The notes under the pieces are model-generated. The model saw nothing but the letters and a program-made list of their open reading frames with translations, ran no database searches and was not told the DNA's origin. A stretch of 64,000 nt of DNA from Haematospirillum sp. H1815 (GTDB lineage: Bacteria > Pseudomonadota > Alphaproteobacteria > Rhodospirillales > Rhodospirillaceae), in contig NZ_JAAVTA010000003.1 in assembly GCF_012102705.1 (NCBI RefSeq), positions 124,001 through 188,000 on the forward strand, read 5' to 3'. The translations under genes were made by a program, and so were the position numbers. Positions 17,542 to 27,032 of this stretch are shown piece by piece (the stretch's first letter is position 1; each line of letters opens with the position of its first letter).

Positions 17542-17904
17542 TCAGTCCCGCTTCACCATGGGGCCAACCGGCCCACCGCCAAGGACATGGAAATGCAGAT
17601 GCGGCACCTCCTGATGACCGTTCGCACCGACATTGGAAACCACACGATAACCGCTGTCACGAACCTTGGTCAGGGCTGCCACTTTCTCGATGGCACGAAA
17701 CAGGGCGGCAATTTCCACATCTTTGCCATCGGCAGCCATTTCGTTGACGGATCGATAGGCTCCCTTGGGAATGACCAGGACATGAACCGGGCGGGCCGGA
17801 TTGACATCGTGGAAGGCCAGAACATGGTCATCTTCATAGACACGGTTGCAGGGAACCTCGCCACGCAGGATACGGGCAAAAATATTACCGGAATCGTAAC
17901 TCAT
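17542..17904 (-). CDS. HIT-family nucleotide-binding protein
   Basis: A 120-residue histidine-triad protein of the HINT branch, which hydrolyses nucleoside phosphoramidates or adenylates. The active-site triad reads HLHFHVLGG near the C terminus, preceded by GYRVVSNVG and PVHVLVIPK. The ATG follows AAGGAG by 6 bases. It lies 54 bases after hisE on the same strand, an arrangement common in alphaproteobacteria. The physiological substrate is unknown. Confidence 0.93.
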   Translation of the reverse strand: MSYDSGNIFARILRGEVPCNRVYEDDHVLAFHDVNPARPVHVLVIPKGAYRSVNEMAADGKDVEIAALFRAIEKVAALTKVRDSGYRVVSNVGANGHQEVPHLHFHVLGGGPVGPMVKRD

Positions 17905-17958
17905 CGTTGTCTCCTTGCGTCACCGGAACAAACATGAAAAGCATGGCGCCTGGTCAGC

Positions 17959-18288
17959 TTATAACGGGCGTGCCTTCTTCCCGTCGATGCCATCTTCACC
18001 GAAACGATAATGCATGGCCTGCCATACATCGGACGGAATAACACCGCAGTCTGACCACAGGACCAAAAGGTGATACAGGAGATCCGCGCTCTCACCGACA
18101 ACGTCCTCACGGCTTTCCACCAGTGATGCAATAGCGACTTCCACCGCTTCTTCACCAACCTTCTGGGCTATTTTCTTGCGCCCCTTGGCATAAAGCCTTG
18201 CTGTATGAGAACTTTCCGGATCAGCATCCTTCCGGCTGTTGATCAGGGCAAACAGGTTCTCCAGAATATCCGGGCTGCCTTCAGCCAT
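17959..18288 (-). CDS. hisE: Phosphoribosyl-ATP diphosphatase
   Basis: Catalyses the second step of histidine synthesis, hydrolysing phosphoribosyl-ATP to the monophosphate. The 109 residues show the MazG-like all-alpha fold: LYAKGRKKIAQKVGEEAVE (metal-binding Glu residues) and ESADLLYHLLVLW. The frame is open to 18417, but ATG 18288 stands 10 bases after AAGGA and gives the usual length; ATG 18297 is the alternative. In many relatives hisE follows hisF; no other his gene is in this window, so it is detached from the his operon here. Confidence 0.93.
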   Translation of the reverse strand: MAEGSPDILENLFALINSRKDADPESSHTARLYAKGRKKIAQKVGEEAVEVAIASLVESREDVVGESADLLYHLLVLWSDCGVIPSDVWQAMHYRFGEDGIDGKKARPL

Positions 18289-18495
18289 TGCACGCATGTC
18301 CTTGTATACATACCCTGCACACCGCCCGGGTAGCAGGGTCTCATCACGAAACCACAATGTTATACGTACCGTACCGGAAAAGCGAGAACCGGCAGGTCGT
18401 ATCCACGGCTCTGGCACTATAGCCCCGCAAACGATCCTTGAGATTGTTTGTAAAAGACTATACTTCTATCATCAATTATAAATATGGGGCATAAC

Positions 18496-19845
18496 GTGAG
18501 ATACAGACTGCTGGCAATGGTCGCAGTGGCCGGTCTTGCCGGCTGCGTGGACGGCATCAAGGTTGATAAGGTTCCCTACGCCAACGCTCCCCCTTTTCCT
18601 GAAGATGCGGTCCTGGCTCCCATTCGTTTCCACAAGGGAACAATCCGTGTGCGCCGGGGCAGCCTGATCGGGGGATACCGCATGGGGCTGGAATGTGTGG
18701 ACGGCGGACGACAGATCCACTGGACTGGTGACGCAACAAGCCGGAAAATAAAGAGCCTTGAATTCAACGACATGTTCCATGAACAGTTCAGCATGGCCGG
18801 CTATGCCGTAACCGGCGACCCTGCGAACCTGTTCGGGGATCGGGTCGGCAACATGCCCCGGGCTGTCTATCTGGTATCCGCACAGATCGAAGACATTCGT
18901 TTCAACCTGTGCGACACCCTCAATCTATGGACAGGCAGCAGGCTGGATGCACAAAGCGGATCCGGGACCGTTCGCGTGTACTGGCAAGTCCTTTCCGTTG
19001 TGGAACGAAAGATCGTGTACGAGGACAGGACATCCGGGTTCTTTTCATTACGGGCACCCGTCGTTGACGCTGCTGCCGTTCTGGTGGGCGAGGCATTTGC
19101 ACAGGCTGCCGGCAACTTTGCCGCCAGTGAGGGGATGCGCCGTCTGGTTATGGCTCCGCGCCCAACCCGCAGCAGCGCACTGGCTACAAAAACCGGAGAC
19201 GAGATAGGGCTGCCGTCGGTTTCTCTCTTTGACACACCCCTTGATCAGCATGTCGAGAATGTACGCCGGTCTGTTGTCACGATCGACAATGGAACTGACC
19301 ATGGATCAGGCTTCTTTATTGCCCCGGACCTGATCCTGACCAATTACCACGTTGTGGAAGGAATGGACGTTGTACGTATCACACTGAACACCGGTCGGAC
19401 ATTCTCCGGCGATATCGTACGTTATGACGAAGCGCGGGACGTCGCCCTGATACAGGTCGAAAAGGCGGGGCATCTTCCCCTGCCAATCCGGCAAAGCCAA
19501 GCCCGTATAGCAGAGCCTGTTTATGCCATCGGCACCCCCCGCAGCCGGTCCATGGCCGGAACCGTCAGCCGCGGGATCATCAGCCGGTTTGGCAATAATA
19601 CCCATGGTCTCCAGCGCATTCAGGCCGATGCGGATATTCATGGTGGTCATTCCGGCGGCCCATTGCTTGATGCCTCTGGCAATGTCATCGGCATCAGTGA
19701 AAAACCGGGGAAAGCGTCAAGCGGGCTAAATTTCTTCATTCCCATCCGGGATGCCCTGCAATGCCTGAACCTGAAAATTCGTCACCCCAATGATACGCGT
19801 CAAGATGGGTGGGACGACGAAGACCTGCAGGTACCAGATTTCTGA
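18496..19845 (+). CDS. Lipoprotein with a C-terminal trypsin-like (DegP-type) serine protease domain
   Basis: About 449 residues. The signal peptide ends in a lipobox (VAVAGLAGC), so the mature protein should be lipid-anchored in the periplasm. Residues about 20-230 form a domain I cannot name; it contains FNDMFHEQFSMAGY and VYLVSAQIEDIRFNLCD, reminiscent of auxiliary lipoproteins. The protease domain follows with a complete triad: His285 in LTNYHVVEG, Asp315 in ARDVALI and Ser386 in GGHSGGPLL. No PDZ domain is present. I prefer GTG 18496, preceded by GGGG at 6 bases, over ATG 18484. Its 3' end overlaps the convergent PAP2 gene by 46 bases. Confidence 0.85.
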   Translation: MRYRLLAMVAVAGLAGCVDGIKVDKVPYANAPPFPEDAVLAPIRFHKGTIRVRRGSLIGGYRMGLECVDGGRQIHWTGDATSRKIKSLEFNDMFHEQFSMAGYAVTGDPANLFGDRVGNMPRAVYLVSAQIEDIRFNLCDTLNLWTGSRLDAQSGSGTVRVYWQVLSVVERKIVYEDRTSGFFSLRAPVVDAAAVLVGEAFAQAAGNFAASEGMRRLVMAPRPTRSSALATKTGDEIGLPSVSLFDTPLDQHVENVRRSVVTIDNGTDHGSGFFIAPDLILTNYHVVEGMDVVRITLNTGRTFSGDIVRYDEARDVALIQVEKAGHLPLPIRQSQARIAEPVYAIGTPRSRSMAGTVSRGIISRFGNNTHGLQRIQADADIHGGHSGGPLLDASGNVIGISEKPGKASSGLNFFIPIRDALQCLNLKIRHPNDTRQDGWDDEDLQVPDF

Positions 19846-20528
19846 CAGGAGAGACCTTTGATTCCCAAAATCCAGTGCGCAAGAAGATAATTAACCCCGA
19901 TGACCAGAACAGCAGCATAAAAAACATCGGAGAAAAAGTGCCCACCCTGCAGGATCCGCACCAGGCCTACAACCGATCCGGCCAGAAAGGTCATCAGGAA
20001 GACCCGCCCTCTCCACCGCAGGGGAACCACAAAGGTCAGGGCCGTCATCCAGAATCCAAGTGCGCCATGACCAGACACAAAGGAACAGTTTGAAATACAC
20101 TGGTCTGTCATCACAAACGGCGGGGTAAACACACTGTCACCACCAAATTCCATAATCTGGCGAGGACGGGCGCGACCCCAGTTCTCCTTGAACAGAACAT
20201 TGGCCAGAAGCCCCGGACCAGTTGCCAGACTGACCACCAGATAGGCGCAGACCCGCCCAGTCAACCAAGACAAAGGGCGGTGACACAGACGCAAAATACC
20301 CCATAAGCACACAAGAAGAACAACCCCACCAATCAGAAGGCGGGGAAAATCCTTGCGCACAAATTCGGGCACGGGATCGTGGGCCAGGAACCACCCGTCG
20401 GACGGTGTCCAGAAAAACCCGCTGATACCCAGATCAATGCCCGGAAAAGTCCAGAAAACAACTGCGGACAACAGAAGCCAGGACAGGTGCATGCCAGCAC
20501 GCCAAACGCATGACGCCCGCACTTTCAT
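19800..20528 (-). CDS. PAP2-family membrane phosphatase (lipid A phosphatase-like)
   Basis: A 242-residue polytopic membrane enzyme. The three PAP2 signatures are present: KENWGRARPRQ, CSFVSGHGA and VRILQGGHFFSDV, with periplasmic active-site Arg, His and Asp. The surrounding EFGGDSVFTPPF and NCSFVSGH resemble LpxE/LpxF-type lipid A phosphatases more than undecaprenyl pyrophosphatases; this is inference. ATG 20528 overlaps the stop of the upstream glycosyltransferase gene (ATGA), so the two are translationally coupled. About six hydrophobic segments are visible. Confidence 0.85.
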   Translation of the reverse strand: MKVRASCVWRAGMHLSWLLLSAVVFWTFPGIDLGISGFFWTPSDGWFLAHDPVPEFVRKDFPRLLIGGVVLLVCLWGILRLCHRPLSWLTGRVCAYLVVSLATGPGLLANVLFKENWGRARPRQIMEFGGDSVFTPPFVMTDQCISNCSFVSGHGALGFWMTALTFVVPLRWRGRVFLMTFLAGSVVGLVRILQGGHFFSDVFYAAVLVIGVNYLLAHWILGIKGLSCQKSGTCRSSSSHPS

Positions 20529-22063
20529 GGCACATATCCCAGAAAATGGTCCACATACCACGCCGACAACTCCAGCGTCCCTCCAGCCATCCCGGCAGAG
20601 CGGAACACAGCCACAGGCTCAACAGACTGGAACCGCTGGTACAACACCCCCGGATCATGGCGGGTCACATACAGGAAGCGACCGCCCGGCACATCAGGAA
20701 GCGGCATCGTCAGTTCATAGTGATTGTGCACAACATCACCGGGGTGCCACATGAAGCTGTCCCAGGCCAAGGGGCGGGCGTAGTACAAAAGTGTTGCCAT
20801 GGTCTTGCGGTCATCAAACAGCAGCGGCCGATCGGGGTTCTGTGCCTTCAGCTCACGAACCCAGAGACCGGCATCGTCCCACCCACGCACACGCTTCTGG
20901 AGATCCAGTGCCGGGGGAACCCGCACACCAAAGACTGCGGCCAGACTGTCTGCGTTATAGACCAAGGATGCGACCAGAACATGGAGCACAATTGATGCCC
21001 GCAAGATCCACGCGCGGGATCCTGTCCCCAAGCACCAGGACACAACAAGAGGAACCGCAGCGACAAAAGCCGGGGCTGCCCAATTTGCATTGGCCCGCGA
21101 TATCAGGGCCTGCACAGACATGATCACAAGAACCGGCACGACGAAAGCCGCCAGGAAGCGGAAACGCCAATCCACGTGCAAGCGTGACCGTGCGGGAACA
21201 CAAAGGGCAAGCACCAGAACCGCCAGCAGGAGCGGACCAAAAACCCCCGCCTGGGAGGCCAGGAATGCAAGCATATTCAACGGATTGAAGACATCAGACC
21301 CAAGATTCACATTATCCCCGGTATGCCGATAACTGGCCATCCCGTGCGCCAGATTCCACCAGATGTTCGGCGCATAAAGCGCCGCTCCGAGAACCAGTGC
21401 CCCCCACAATCCGGGAGACCTCAGGAGGCGACGCCAAGGCGGATGCCAAAGTAGTGTCAGGACAATCGAGACAATGAAAAAGACCATGGCGTACTTGGAC
21501 AAAAGGCCAAAGCCAAGACCAAGACCAACAGCCAGCCACCACCAGGCAGACCCGCCCGTTACAATGCAAGCCAACCCCAGAAGAGACAGCGCCCAGAACA
21601 TCAACAGGAATGCATCGGTTGATACAAGCATCGATGACAGGAAAACCGCCGGCAAGGTGATATAGATCACCGCACTCCAGACACCAACCGAACGGCGTCC
21701 GGACCCAGCATCCGCATGGTCGCGGTCAAACAGGACAAACCCGATTCCGTACACCAACAGGGCGGTCACGGCATGGGCCAATGTCGCCCCGATCCGGACC
21801 CATGGCTCGGAATCACCGCCAAGGCCGGTCGTCAGGGCAATAACCCAGGCAATAAACGGCGGTTTGGAGAAATAACCAAACGCCGGATCCGTTGACCAGC
21901 TCCAATACTGCGCTTCGTCAAACGACAGGTTAACCGGCGTCCCGAACAACTGGAACAAACGCCACACGGTAACAGCCAGAACAACCATCAACGCAACCCG
22001 GAATGCAGGGGAAGACCAGCTGTTCCGACAACAAGACTCACGTGTCATGACAGGTTCAACCAT
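20525..22063 (-). CDS. GT39-family (ArnT/PMT-like) membrane glycosyltransferase
   Basis: About 512 residues with an N-terminal membrane helix and the first-loop acidic motif of GT-C enzymes (LSFDEAQYWSWS), then FGYFSKPPFIAW. Around ten hydrophobic segments follow, and a soluble C-terminal domain (about 400-512). Such enzymes transfer a sugar from a polyprenyl phosphate to a periplasmic acceptor such as lipid A. The start could be ATG 22063, overlapping the lptG stop by 8 bases, or ATG 22048. It sits between lptG and a PAP2 phosphatase gene in one minus-strand operon, so an LPS or lipid A role is likely. Confidence 0.85.
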   Translation of the reverse strand: MVEPVMTRESCCRNSWSSPAFRVALMVVLAVTVWRLFQLFGTPVNLSFDEAQYWSWSTDPAFGYFSKPPFIAWVIALTTGLGGDSEPWVRIGATLAHAVTALLVYGIGFVLFDRDHADAGSGRRSVGVWSAVIYITLPAVFLSSMLVSTDAFLLMFWALSLLGLACIVTGGSAWWWLAVGLGLGFGLLSKYAMVFFIVSIVLTLLWHPPWRRLLRSPGLWGALVLGAALYAPNIWWNLAHGMASYRHTGDNVNLGSDVFNPLNMLAFLASQAGVFGPLLLAVLVLALCVPARSRLHVDWRFRFLAAFVVPVLVIMSVQALISRANANWAAPAFVAAVPLVVSWCLGTGSRAWILRASIVLHVLVASLVYNADSLAAVFGVRVPPALDLQKRVRGWDDAGLWVRELKAQNPDRPLLFDDRKTMATLLYYARPLAWDSFMWHPGDVVHNHYELTMPLPDVPGGRFLYVTRHDPGVLYQRFQSVEPVAVFRSAGMAGGTLELSAWYVDHFLGYVP

Positions 22064-23165
22064 CTTCCTGATGCAAAAGGGTTGCTGTTCCAAGCAAAAG
22101 CGTCACCAGCGTTGGTGTCCAGGCTGAAAGCCACAGGGGCACCGCCGATGACAACCCCAGCGCCAAGGACAACCTGGTAAAAAAGTAAAGAACAAAACCA
22201 ACCCCGACAGCACCAAGAATACGGGACAAACCCCGGCCAGAGCGTAAATCAGGGTCCAGCGAGAACACAGCCGCCACAATGACCATGGCGCACAACAAAA
22301 CTGGCGATGCCAACAGGCCGTGCAGGTGCATCCAGTGACGCTGGGCCGAGAAACCCGATGTTTCAAAGAAGCGTATAAAACCCGGCAAATCCCAGAACGA
22401 CAGAGTTTCCGGGCTGGCAAAGTTTTCCTGGACACGGGCAAGGGTCATCCCGGTCGGCAGGCGCACTTCATCCATACGGACACCAGGATGATTGGGCTCC
22501 ATGATCCAGGCATCCCGGAGGATAAAGGCGCGGTCCTTCATCGCGCCCTGGCCTGCATCAATGCGACGGTACAGGACCCCATGGGAGTCAAGCATGATGA
22601 ACATCAGGTCGCGCATATGCAAAACATCGCCATCCTGACGGACGTGCCCGGCGTGCACAACCGTCTGCCCTCCGTCCGTGACAGGTTCACGCAGCCACAT
22701 GCCCGATTCTGACAGATTGAATGCACCAGCCCGTGCAGGCATCCAGACCTCGTCAAGGCGCTTCTCATAGCTTCGGTAAAGAGCGGACGAGAGCGGATTG
22801 ACCGCTGTTACATCCAGGACTCCGACAACAGCGGCACACAGAACCATCGGGGCAAGAAATTGCCATACCGAAACACCCGATGCGCGAATAATGATCAGCT
22901 CATGACTGCGACTGAGCCGCCACATGGCAATCATACCCCCCACCAGAACGGCAAAAGGCAGCACCTGATGGGCCATGGTCGGCAGTTTCATAAGGGACAG
23001 GCCGAACAAGACATCCGCCCCCGCATCGCGCCCGGCAGCACGCCGCAAAAGCTCCACGAAATCAAGCATCAGGACCAGCGCAAGGATAACAGCCAGCGTC
23101 CCCAGCAACGCCATGGCAAAATGGCGCCCGATATACAGGGACAATGTGGTATGGAGACGCAGCAC
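22056..23165 (-). CDS. lptG: LPS export ABC transporter permease LptG
   Basis: Inner-membrane permease that, with LptF and the ATPase LptB, extracts LPS and pushes it across the periplasmic bridge. The 369 residues show the YjgP/YjgQ pattern: LSLYIGRHF at the start, LMLDFVELLRRA, the cytoplasmic coupling segment SRSHELIIIRASGVSVWQF, a periplasmic domain of ~170 residues and three C-terminal helices. The LDFVELLRR motif points to LptG over LptF. GTG 23165 follows GGAAAGGAAG and gives the family length; the frame is open to 23240. lptF, usually adjacent, is absent here. Confidence 0.92.
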   Translation of the reverse strand: MLRLHTTLSLYIGRHFAMALLGTLAVILALVLMLDFVELLRRAAGRDAGADVLFGLSLMKLPTMAHQVLPFAVLVGGMIAMWRLSRSHELIIIRASGVSVWQFLAPMVLCAAVVGVLDVTAVNPLSSALYRSYEKRLDEVWMPARAGAFNLSESGMWLREPVTDGGQTVVHAGHVRQDGDVLHMRDLMFIMLDSHGVLYRRIDAGQGAMKDRAFILRDAWIMEPNHPGVRMDEVRLPTGMTLARVQENFASPETLSFWDLPGFIRFFETSGFSAQRHWMHLHGLLASPVLLCAMVIVAAVFSLDPDLRSGRGLSRILGAVGVGFVLYFFTRLSLALGLSSAVPLWLSAWTPTLVTLLLGTATLLHQEDG

Positions 23166-23286
23166 TGACTTCCTTTCCCGTGACAAGAATGCGGGGTTGG
23201 CAATAAGTTTGTCTAAAACCAACCGGACCGGGGCCACCATGGCTCTTGGCCGTTATACCCTCTCACAGCCCCCGGGGACATGACGA

Positions 23287-23886
23287 ATGGTACAGCTTAC
23301 GTGCATCTATACCCGTAGCGGCGACAAGGGCAAGACCTCACTTGGAAACGGGGCACGGGTTCCCAAGACCGACGCACGGGTCGATGTATGCGGAACCATC
23401 GACGAGGCGAACTCCGCGCTCGGGATTGCCCGCCTGTATTCCTCAGGGAATCAGGCCGCATTTTTTGACAGCATGCTGGGCCGGATTCAGAACGACCTGT
23501 TCGATCTTGGGGCTGACCTGTGCATGCCTGAAAGTGACCCGCCAATACAAGCCCTGCGCATCACCGATGAACACGTAGAGCGGCTGGAGCGAGAAATCGA
23601 CCAGATCAATGCAGGGCTTGTCCCCCTGCAATCTTTTGTCCTGCCCGGTGGATCACCAATGGCCGCGCACCTTCACATGGCTCGAACCATTGTACGAAGG
23701 GCAGAGCGACTTATCGTTGGCCTGTCCCTGCGCGAGACCATTAACCCGTGCACCCTGTCCTATACAAACCGCCTGTCCGATCATCTCTTCGTCCTGGCCC
23801 GCCACGCGAATGTGGAGAAAAACGGCGATGTCCTGTGGATCCCCGGGGCCAATCGCCAGAATGAAACAGACCACAAGAACCGTTGA
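23287..23886 (+). CDS. PduO-type cob(I)alamin adenosyltransferase
   Basis: A 199-residue enzyme that transfers adenosyl from ATP to cob(I)alamin, making coenzyme B12 in the cytosol. It shows the PduO/MMAB signatures: the N-terminal ATP-binding YTRSGDKGKTSLGNG, the VCGTIDEANSALG segment, the FVLPGG motif and the catalytic region ARTIVRRAER, then the NRLSDHLFVLAR helix. It precedes etfB by 148 bases, an order frequent in alphaproteobacteria. The CobA/CobO (P-loop) family is excluded by the lack of a Walker A motif. Confidence 0.94.
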   Translation: MVQLTCIYTRSGDKGKTSLGNGARVPKTDARVDVCGTIDEANSALGIARLYSSGNQAAFFDSMLGRIQNDLFDLGADLCMPESDPPIQALRITDEHVERLEREIDQINAGLVPLQSFVLPGGSPMAAHLHMARTIVRRAERLIVGLSLRETINPCTLSYTNRLSDHLFVLARHANVEKNGDVLWIPGANRQNETDHKNR

Positions 23887-24034
23887 GCAGGAAGCGCGGA
23901 ACAAACCCTTGGCGCGTGGACAGAACAGACGATAGAGTGTCTGGCCCTGCAAGGAAATACCGGACATCGTGTGCCCGGCATGTTCCAGGCAGAGGGGGCA
24001 GAAAACAGACCGAAAGCGGAGCAGGGAAGAGCAG

Positions 24035-24784
24035 ATGAAAGTCCTTGTGGCAGTAAAGCGGGTCGTGGACTACAACGTGAAGGTTCGCGTCAAGACAGAT
24101 GAAACCGGCGTTGAGTTGGCCAACGTTAAAATGTCGATGAACCCCTTCGACGAAATTGCGGTGGAAGAAGCAATCCGGATGAAGGAGGCTGGCACCGTGA
24201 CCGAGATTGTTGCCGTTTCTCTCGGAATTTCCGCCTGCCAGGAAACGCTGCGCACCGCCATGGCCATGGGGGCCGATCGCGCCATCTTGGTTCAGACAGA
24301 CATTGATCTTCAGCCCTTGGCCGTTGCCAGGGCACTAAAGGCCATTGTTGATCGTGAAAAACCAGATCTCGTGCTTGTTGGTAAACAGGCCATCGATGAC
24401 GACAGCAACCAGACCGGGCAGATGCTGGCCGCCATGATCGGGTGGCCGCAGGCAACCTTTGCGTCAAAGGTGGAGCTTGCCGGCAGAAAGGCCAAAATCA
24501 CGCGGGAAATTGATGGCGGCCTGCAGACCATTGAAACAGCCCTGCCTGCCGTGATCAGCGTTGACCTGCGACTCAACGAGCCGCGCTACGCCTCTCTTCC
24601 CAACATCATGAAGGCCAAAAAGAAGCCGCTTGAAACCCTGACGCCCGAAGATCTTGGCATTGATGTTTCTCCCCGGCTGAAAGTGCTGAAGGTAACCGAG
24701 CCTCCCAAGCGCCAGGCTGGCATAAAGGTTGCGGATGTGGCCGAGCTTGTCGGCAAGTTGAAGACCGAAGCAAAGGTGATCTGA
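24035..24784 (+). CDS. etfB: Electron transfer flavoprotein subunit beta
   Basis: The 249-residue beta subunit of the soluble FAD/AMP heterodimer that carries electrons from acyl-CoA and other dehydrogenases to ETF-ubiquinone oxidoreductase. Visible are the N-terminal [20 protein letters not shown], the [12 protein letters not shown] segment, the AMP-binding region [16 protein letters not shown] and the recognition-loop area [22 protein letters not shown] 24035 follows GGGAAGA. etfA begins one base after the stop. Confidence 0.97.
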   Translation: MKVLVAVKRVVDYNVKVRVKTDETGVELANVKMSMNPFDEIAVEEAIRMKEAGTVTEIVAVSLGISACQETLRTAMAMGADRAILVQTDIDLQPLAVARALKAIVDREKPDLVLVGKQAIDDDSNQTGQMLAAMIGWPQATFASKVELAGRKAKITREIDGGLQTIETALPAVISVDLRLNEPRYASLPNIMKAKKKPLETLTPEDLGIDVSPRLKVLKVTEPPKRQAGIKVADVAELVGKLKTEAKVI

Positions 24785-24785
24785 C

Positions 24786-25721
24786 ATGGCGGTCCTGGTT
24801 ATTGCCGAACACAACAACACGACCCTGAAGGACGCAACCCTGCACACCGTCTCTGCCGCCACGAAGGCTGGCGGTGATATCCATGTTCTGGTTGCAGGTT
24901 CGGGCTGTGCCGGGGTTGCGCAGACAGCATCCCGTATTGCAGGCGTCACAAAGGTTCTGATAGCCGATGCACCCTGCTACGCCCATGCGATGGCCGAACC
25001 ACTTGCGACGCTGATCCATTCCGTGGCCGGGGGATACACCCACATTCTGGCACCAGCCACCACATCGGGGAAAAACGTCATGCCACGGGTGGCTGGCCTA
25101 AGTGACATGGCAATGCTGTCTGATATATCTGCCGTCATCAGCCCGGATACTTTTGAACGGCCCATCTATGCCGGCAATGCCATGGCAACCGTGCAAAGCA
25201 ACGATACGCTCAAGATCATAACCGTCCGCACCACGTCTTTCGACGCGGCTTCCCCGGAAGGCGGAAATGCCAGCATCGAAGCCTTGGCGCCGGGTGAGGA
25301 TCCCAGCCTGTCAACATTCTTGGGGGAAGAGCTGTCCAGCTCGGCCCGGCCGGAATTGACCTCGGCCCGGGTGATTGTTTCGGGCGGGCGCGGCATGAAA
25401 TCAGGCGAGAACTTCAAACTGATTGAAGCTGTAGCCGATCGGCTGGGCGCAGCAATCGGGGCATCACGCGCTGCGGTCGATGCTGGTTTTGTCCCCAACG
25501 ATCTTCAAATCGGTCAGACCGGGAAAATTGTAGCGCCGGAGCTTTACATAGCCGTTGGTATTTCCGGGGCTATCCAGCACTTGGCCGGCATGAAAGATTC
25601 CAAAGTCATTGTCGCCATCAACAAGGACGAGGATGCACCCATTTTCCAGGTTGCTGATTACGGCCTGGTGGCAGACTTGTTCCAGGCGTTGCCCGAGCTT
25701 GAGAAAGAGCTGTCCCGCTGA
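24786..25721 (+). CDS. etfA: Electron transfer flavoprotein subunit alpha
   Basis: The 311-residue alpha subunit, which holds the redox-active FAD. The C-terminal FAD domain is clear: [57 protein letters not shown] and [20 protein letters not shown]. The start is one base after the etfB stop, with AAAGG as ribosome site inside the etfB end, so the two are co-translated. A strong terminator follows 31 bases after the stop, closing the operon. Confidence 0.97.
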   Translation: MAVLVIAEHNNTTLKDATLHTVSAATKAGGDIHVLVAGSGCAGVAQTASRIAGVTKVLIADAPCYAHAMAEPLATLIHSVAGGYTHILAPATTSGKNVMPRVAGLSDMAMLSDISAVISPDTFERPIYAGNAMATVQSNDTLKIITVRTTSFDAASPEGGNASIEALAPGEDPSLSTFLGEELSSSARPELTSARVIVSGGRGMKSGENFKLIEAVADRLGAAIGASRAAVDAGFVPNDLQIGQTGKIVAPELYIAVGISGAIQHLAGMKDSKVIVAINKDEDAPIFQVADYGLVADLFQALPELEKELSR

Positions 25722-25752
25722 ACACAGCGCCCGTCAACAACAAGCCACCAGA

Positions 25753-25780
25753 GGGGGAGCAGACAGCTCCCCCTTTTCTT
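25753..25780 (+). terminator. Intrinsic terminator after etfBA
   Basis: GGGGGAGC (25753-25760) and GCTCCCCC (25766-25773) form an 8-bp perfect stem with a 5-base loop, followed by TTTTCTT. It separates etfBA from the dehydrogenase gene. Confidence 0.9.
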
Positions 25781-25921
25781 GTATTATCCCGTCCATATGC
25801 AGCCCGGCACCACAGGAAAACACGTATAAGCAGTACTGACCATTGATACACCTCTCTGATTTGATATGATGCAGGCGCCGGCAGCGGGTACGGCATTACA
25901 GACCGGAAGGGGAGCCTGGTC

Positions 25922-26791
25922 ATGATCAAGACCGTTGGTGTTGTCGGGGCAGGGCAAATGGGAAACGGCATTGCCCACGTTTGCGCTGTGGCAGGCTATA
26001 CCGTCAAGCTGGTTGACCTGAGCCAAGAGCAACTGGACAAGGCGGTTGACCTGATTGGACGCAATCTTGGGCGCCAGCAGAAAAAAGGAAACCTGACCGA
26101 GGACGAGGTCAAGGCCGCCATGACACGTATCAGCACGTCCACCACCACAGCATTCCCGGATACCGACCTGGTCATCGAAGCTGCGACGGAAGATGAGTCA
26201 ATCAAGCGCAAGATTTTTGCCGCCGTCTGCGCCACTCTCAAGCCCGACGCCATCTTGTGCACCAACACATCATCGATTTCAGTCACACGACTTGGCGCCA
26301 CAACCGACCGCCCCGGCCGTTTCATGGGCATGCACTTCATGAATCCGGTCCCGGTTATGCAGCTGGTGGAGCTGATTCGTGGTATTGCCACGGACGAAGA
26401 AACCTTCCGCAAGGTGCACGAATTTACCGGGAAGATCGGCAAAACAGCCGTTTCTGCCGAAGATTTCCCGGCGTTTATCGTCAACCGCATCCTGCTGCCC
26501 ATGATCAACGAGGCTGTCTATACGCTTTATGAAGGAGTGGGGTCGGTCACGTCCATTGACAATGCCCTGCGCCTTGGGGCCAACCACCCGATGGGGCCGC
26601 TGGAACTGGCAGACTTTATCGGCTTGGATACCTGCCTGGCCATCATGCATGTCCTGCACGAAGGACTTGCCGACACCAAATACCGCCCCTGTCCGCTGTT
26701 GGTGAAGTATGTAGAAGCGGGATGGCTGGGCCGCAAGACCGGCCGCGGGTTCTATGACTATTCCGGGGAAAAACCGGTCCCGACCCGCTAG
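25922..26791 (+). CDS. hbd: 3-hydroxybutyryl-CoA dehydrogenase
   Basis: A 289-residue NAD(P)-dependent enzyme interconverting 3-hydroxybutyryl-CoA and acetoacetyl-CoA, linking fatty-acid or polyhydroxybutyrate metabolism to the ETF genes just upstream. The Rossmann motif [15 protein letters not shown] opens the protein. Catalytic residues lie in [24 protein letters not shown] (His) and [11 protein letters not shown] (Asn), and the C-terminal domain carries [15 protein letters not shown] and [17 protein letters not shown] stands well placed before the ATG. A terminator separates it from etfA, so it has its own promoter. Confidence 0.95.
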   Translation: MIKTVGVVGAGQMGNGIAHVCAVAGYTVKLVDLSQEQLDKAVDLIGRNLGRQQKKGNLTEDEVKAAMTRISTSTTTAFPDTDLVIEAATEDESIKRKIFAAVCATLKPDAILCTNTSSISVTRLGATTDRPGRFMGMHFMNPVPVMQLVELIRGIATDEETFRKVHEFTGKIGKTAVSAEDFPAFIVNRILLPMINEAVYTLYEGVGSVTSIDNALRLGANHPMGPLELADFIGLDTCLAIMHVLHEGLADTKYRPCPLLVKYVEAGWLGRKTGRGFYDYSGEKPVPTR

Positions 26792-27026
26792 AAGTCGCAA
26801 ATACCTTACATCCTTTATTGGATTGAATACCCCGCTTTTGTTCAGTCGAGACAAAAGGCGTACACGGCACGCAAACACCCTATAAGAGTATTTTAAATAT
26901 TTCTCTGGAATTCATAATGTAAGCTGGTATTTTTTGTGTTGAGAACACACAAGAATGCCAGCCGGAACGTTTGCCCTGCGTCATAGTCAGTGCCATGTGT
27001 CTGCCGGGTTGGCAGAACAGGGGGCA
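26792..27026. promoter_or_regulatory. AT-rich regulatory region before the first luxR gene
   Basis: The stretch after hbd is strikingly AT-rich between about 26880 and 26935. It contains the palindrome TGTGTT-GAG-AACACA (26935-26949). This could be an operator for one of the LuxR proteins; I could not find an 18-20 bp lux-box consensus. Confidence 0.3.
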
Positions 27027-27032
27027 GTGGTT

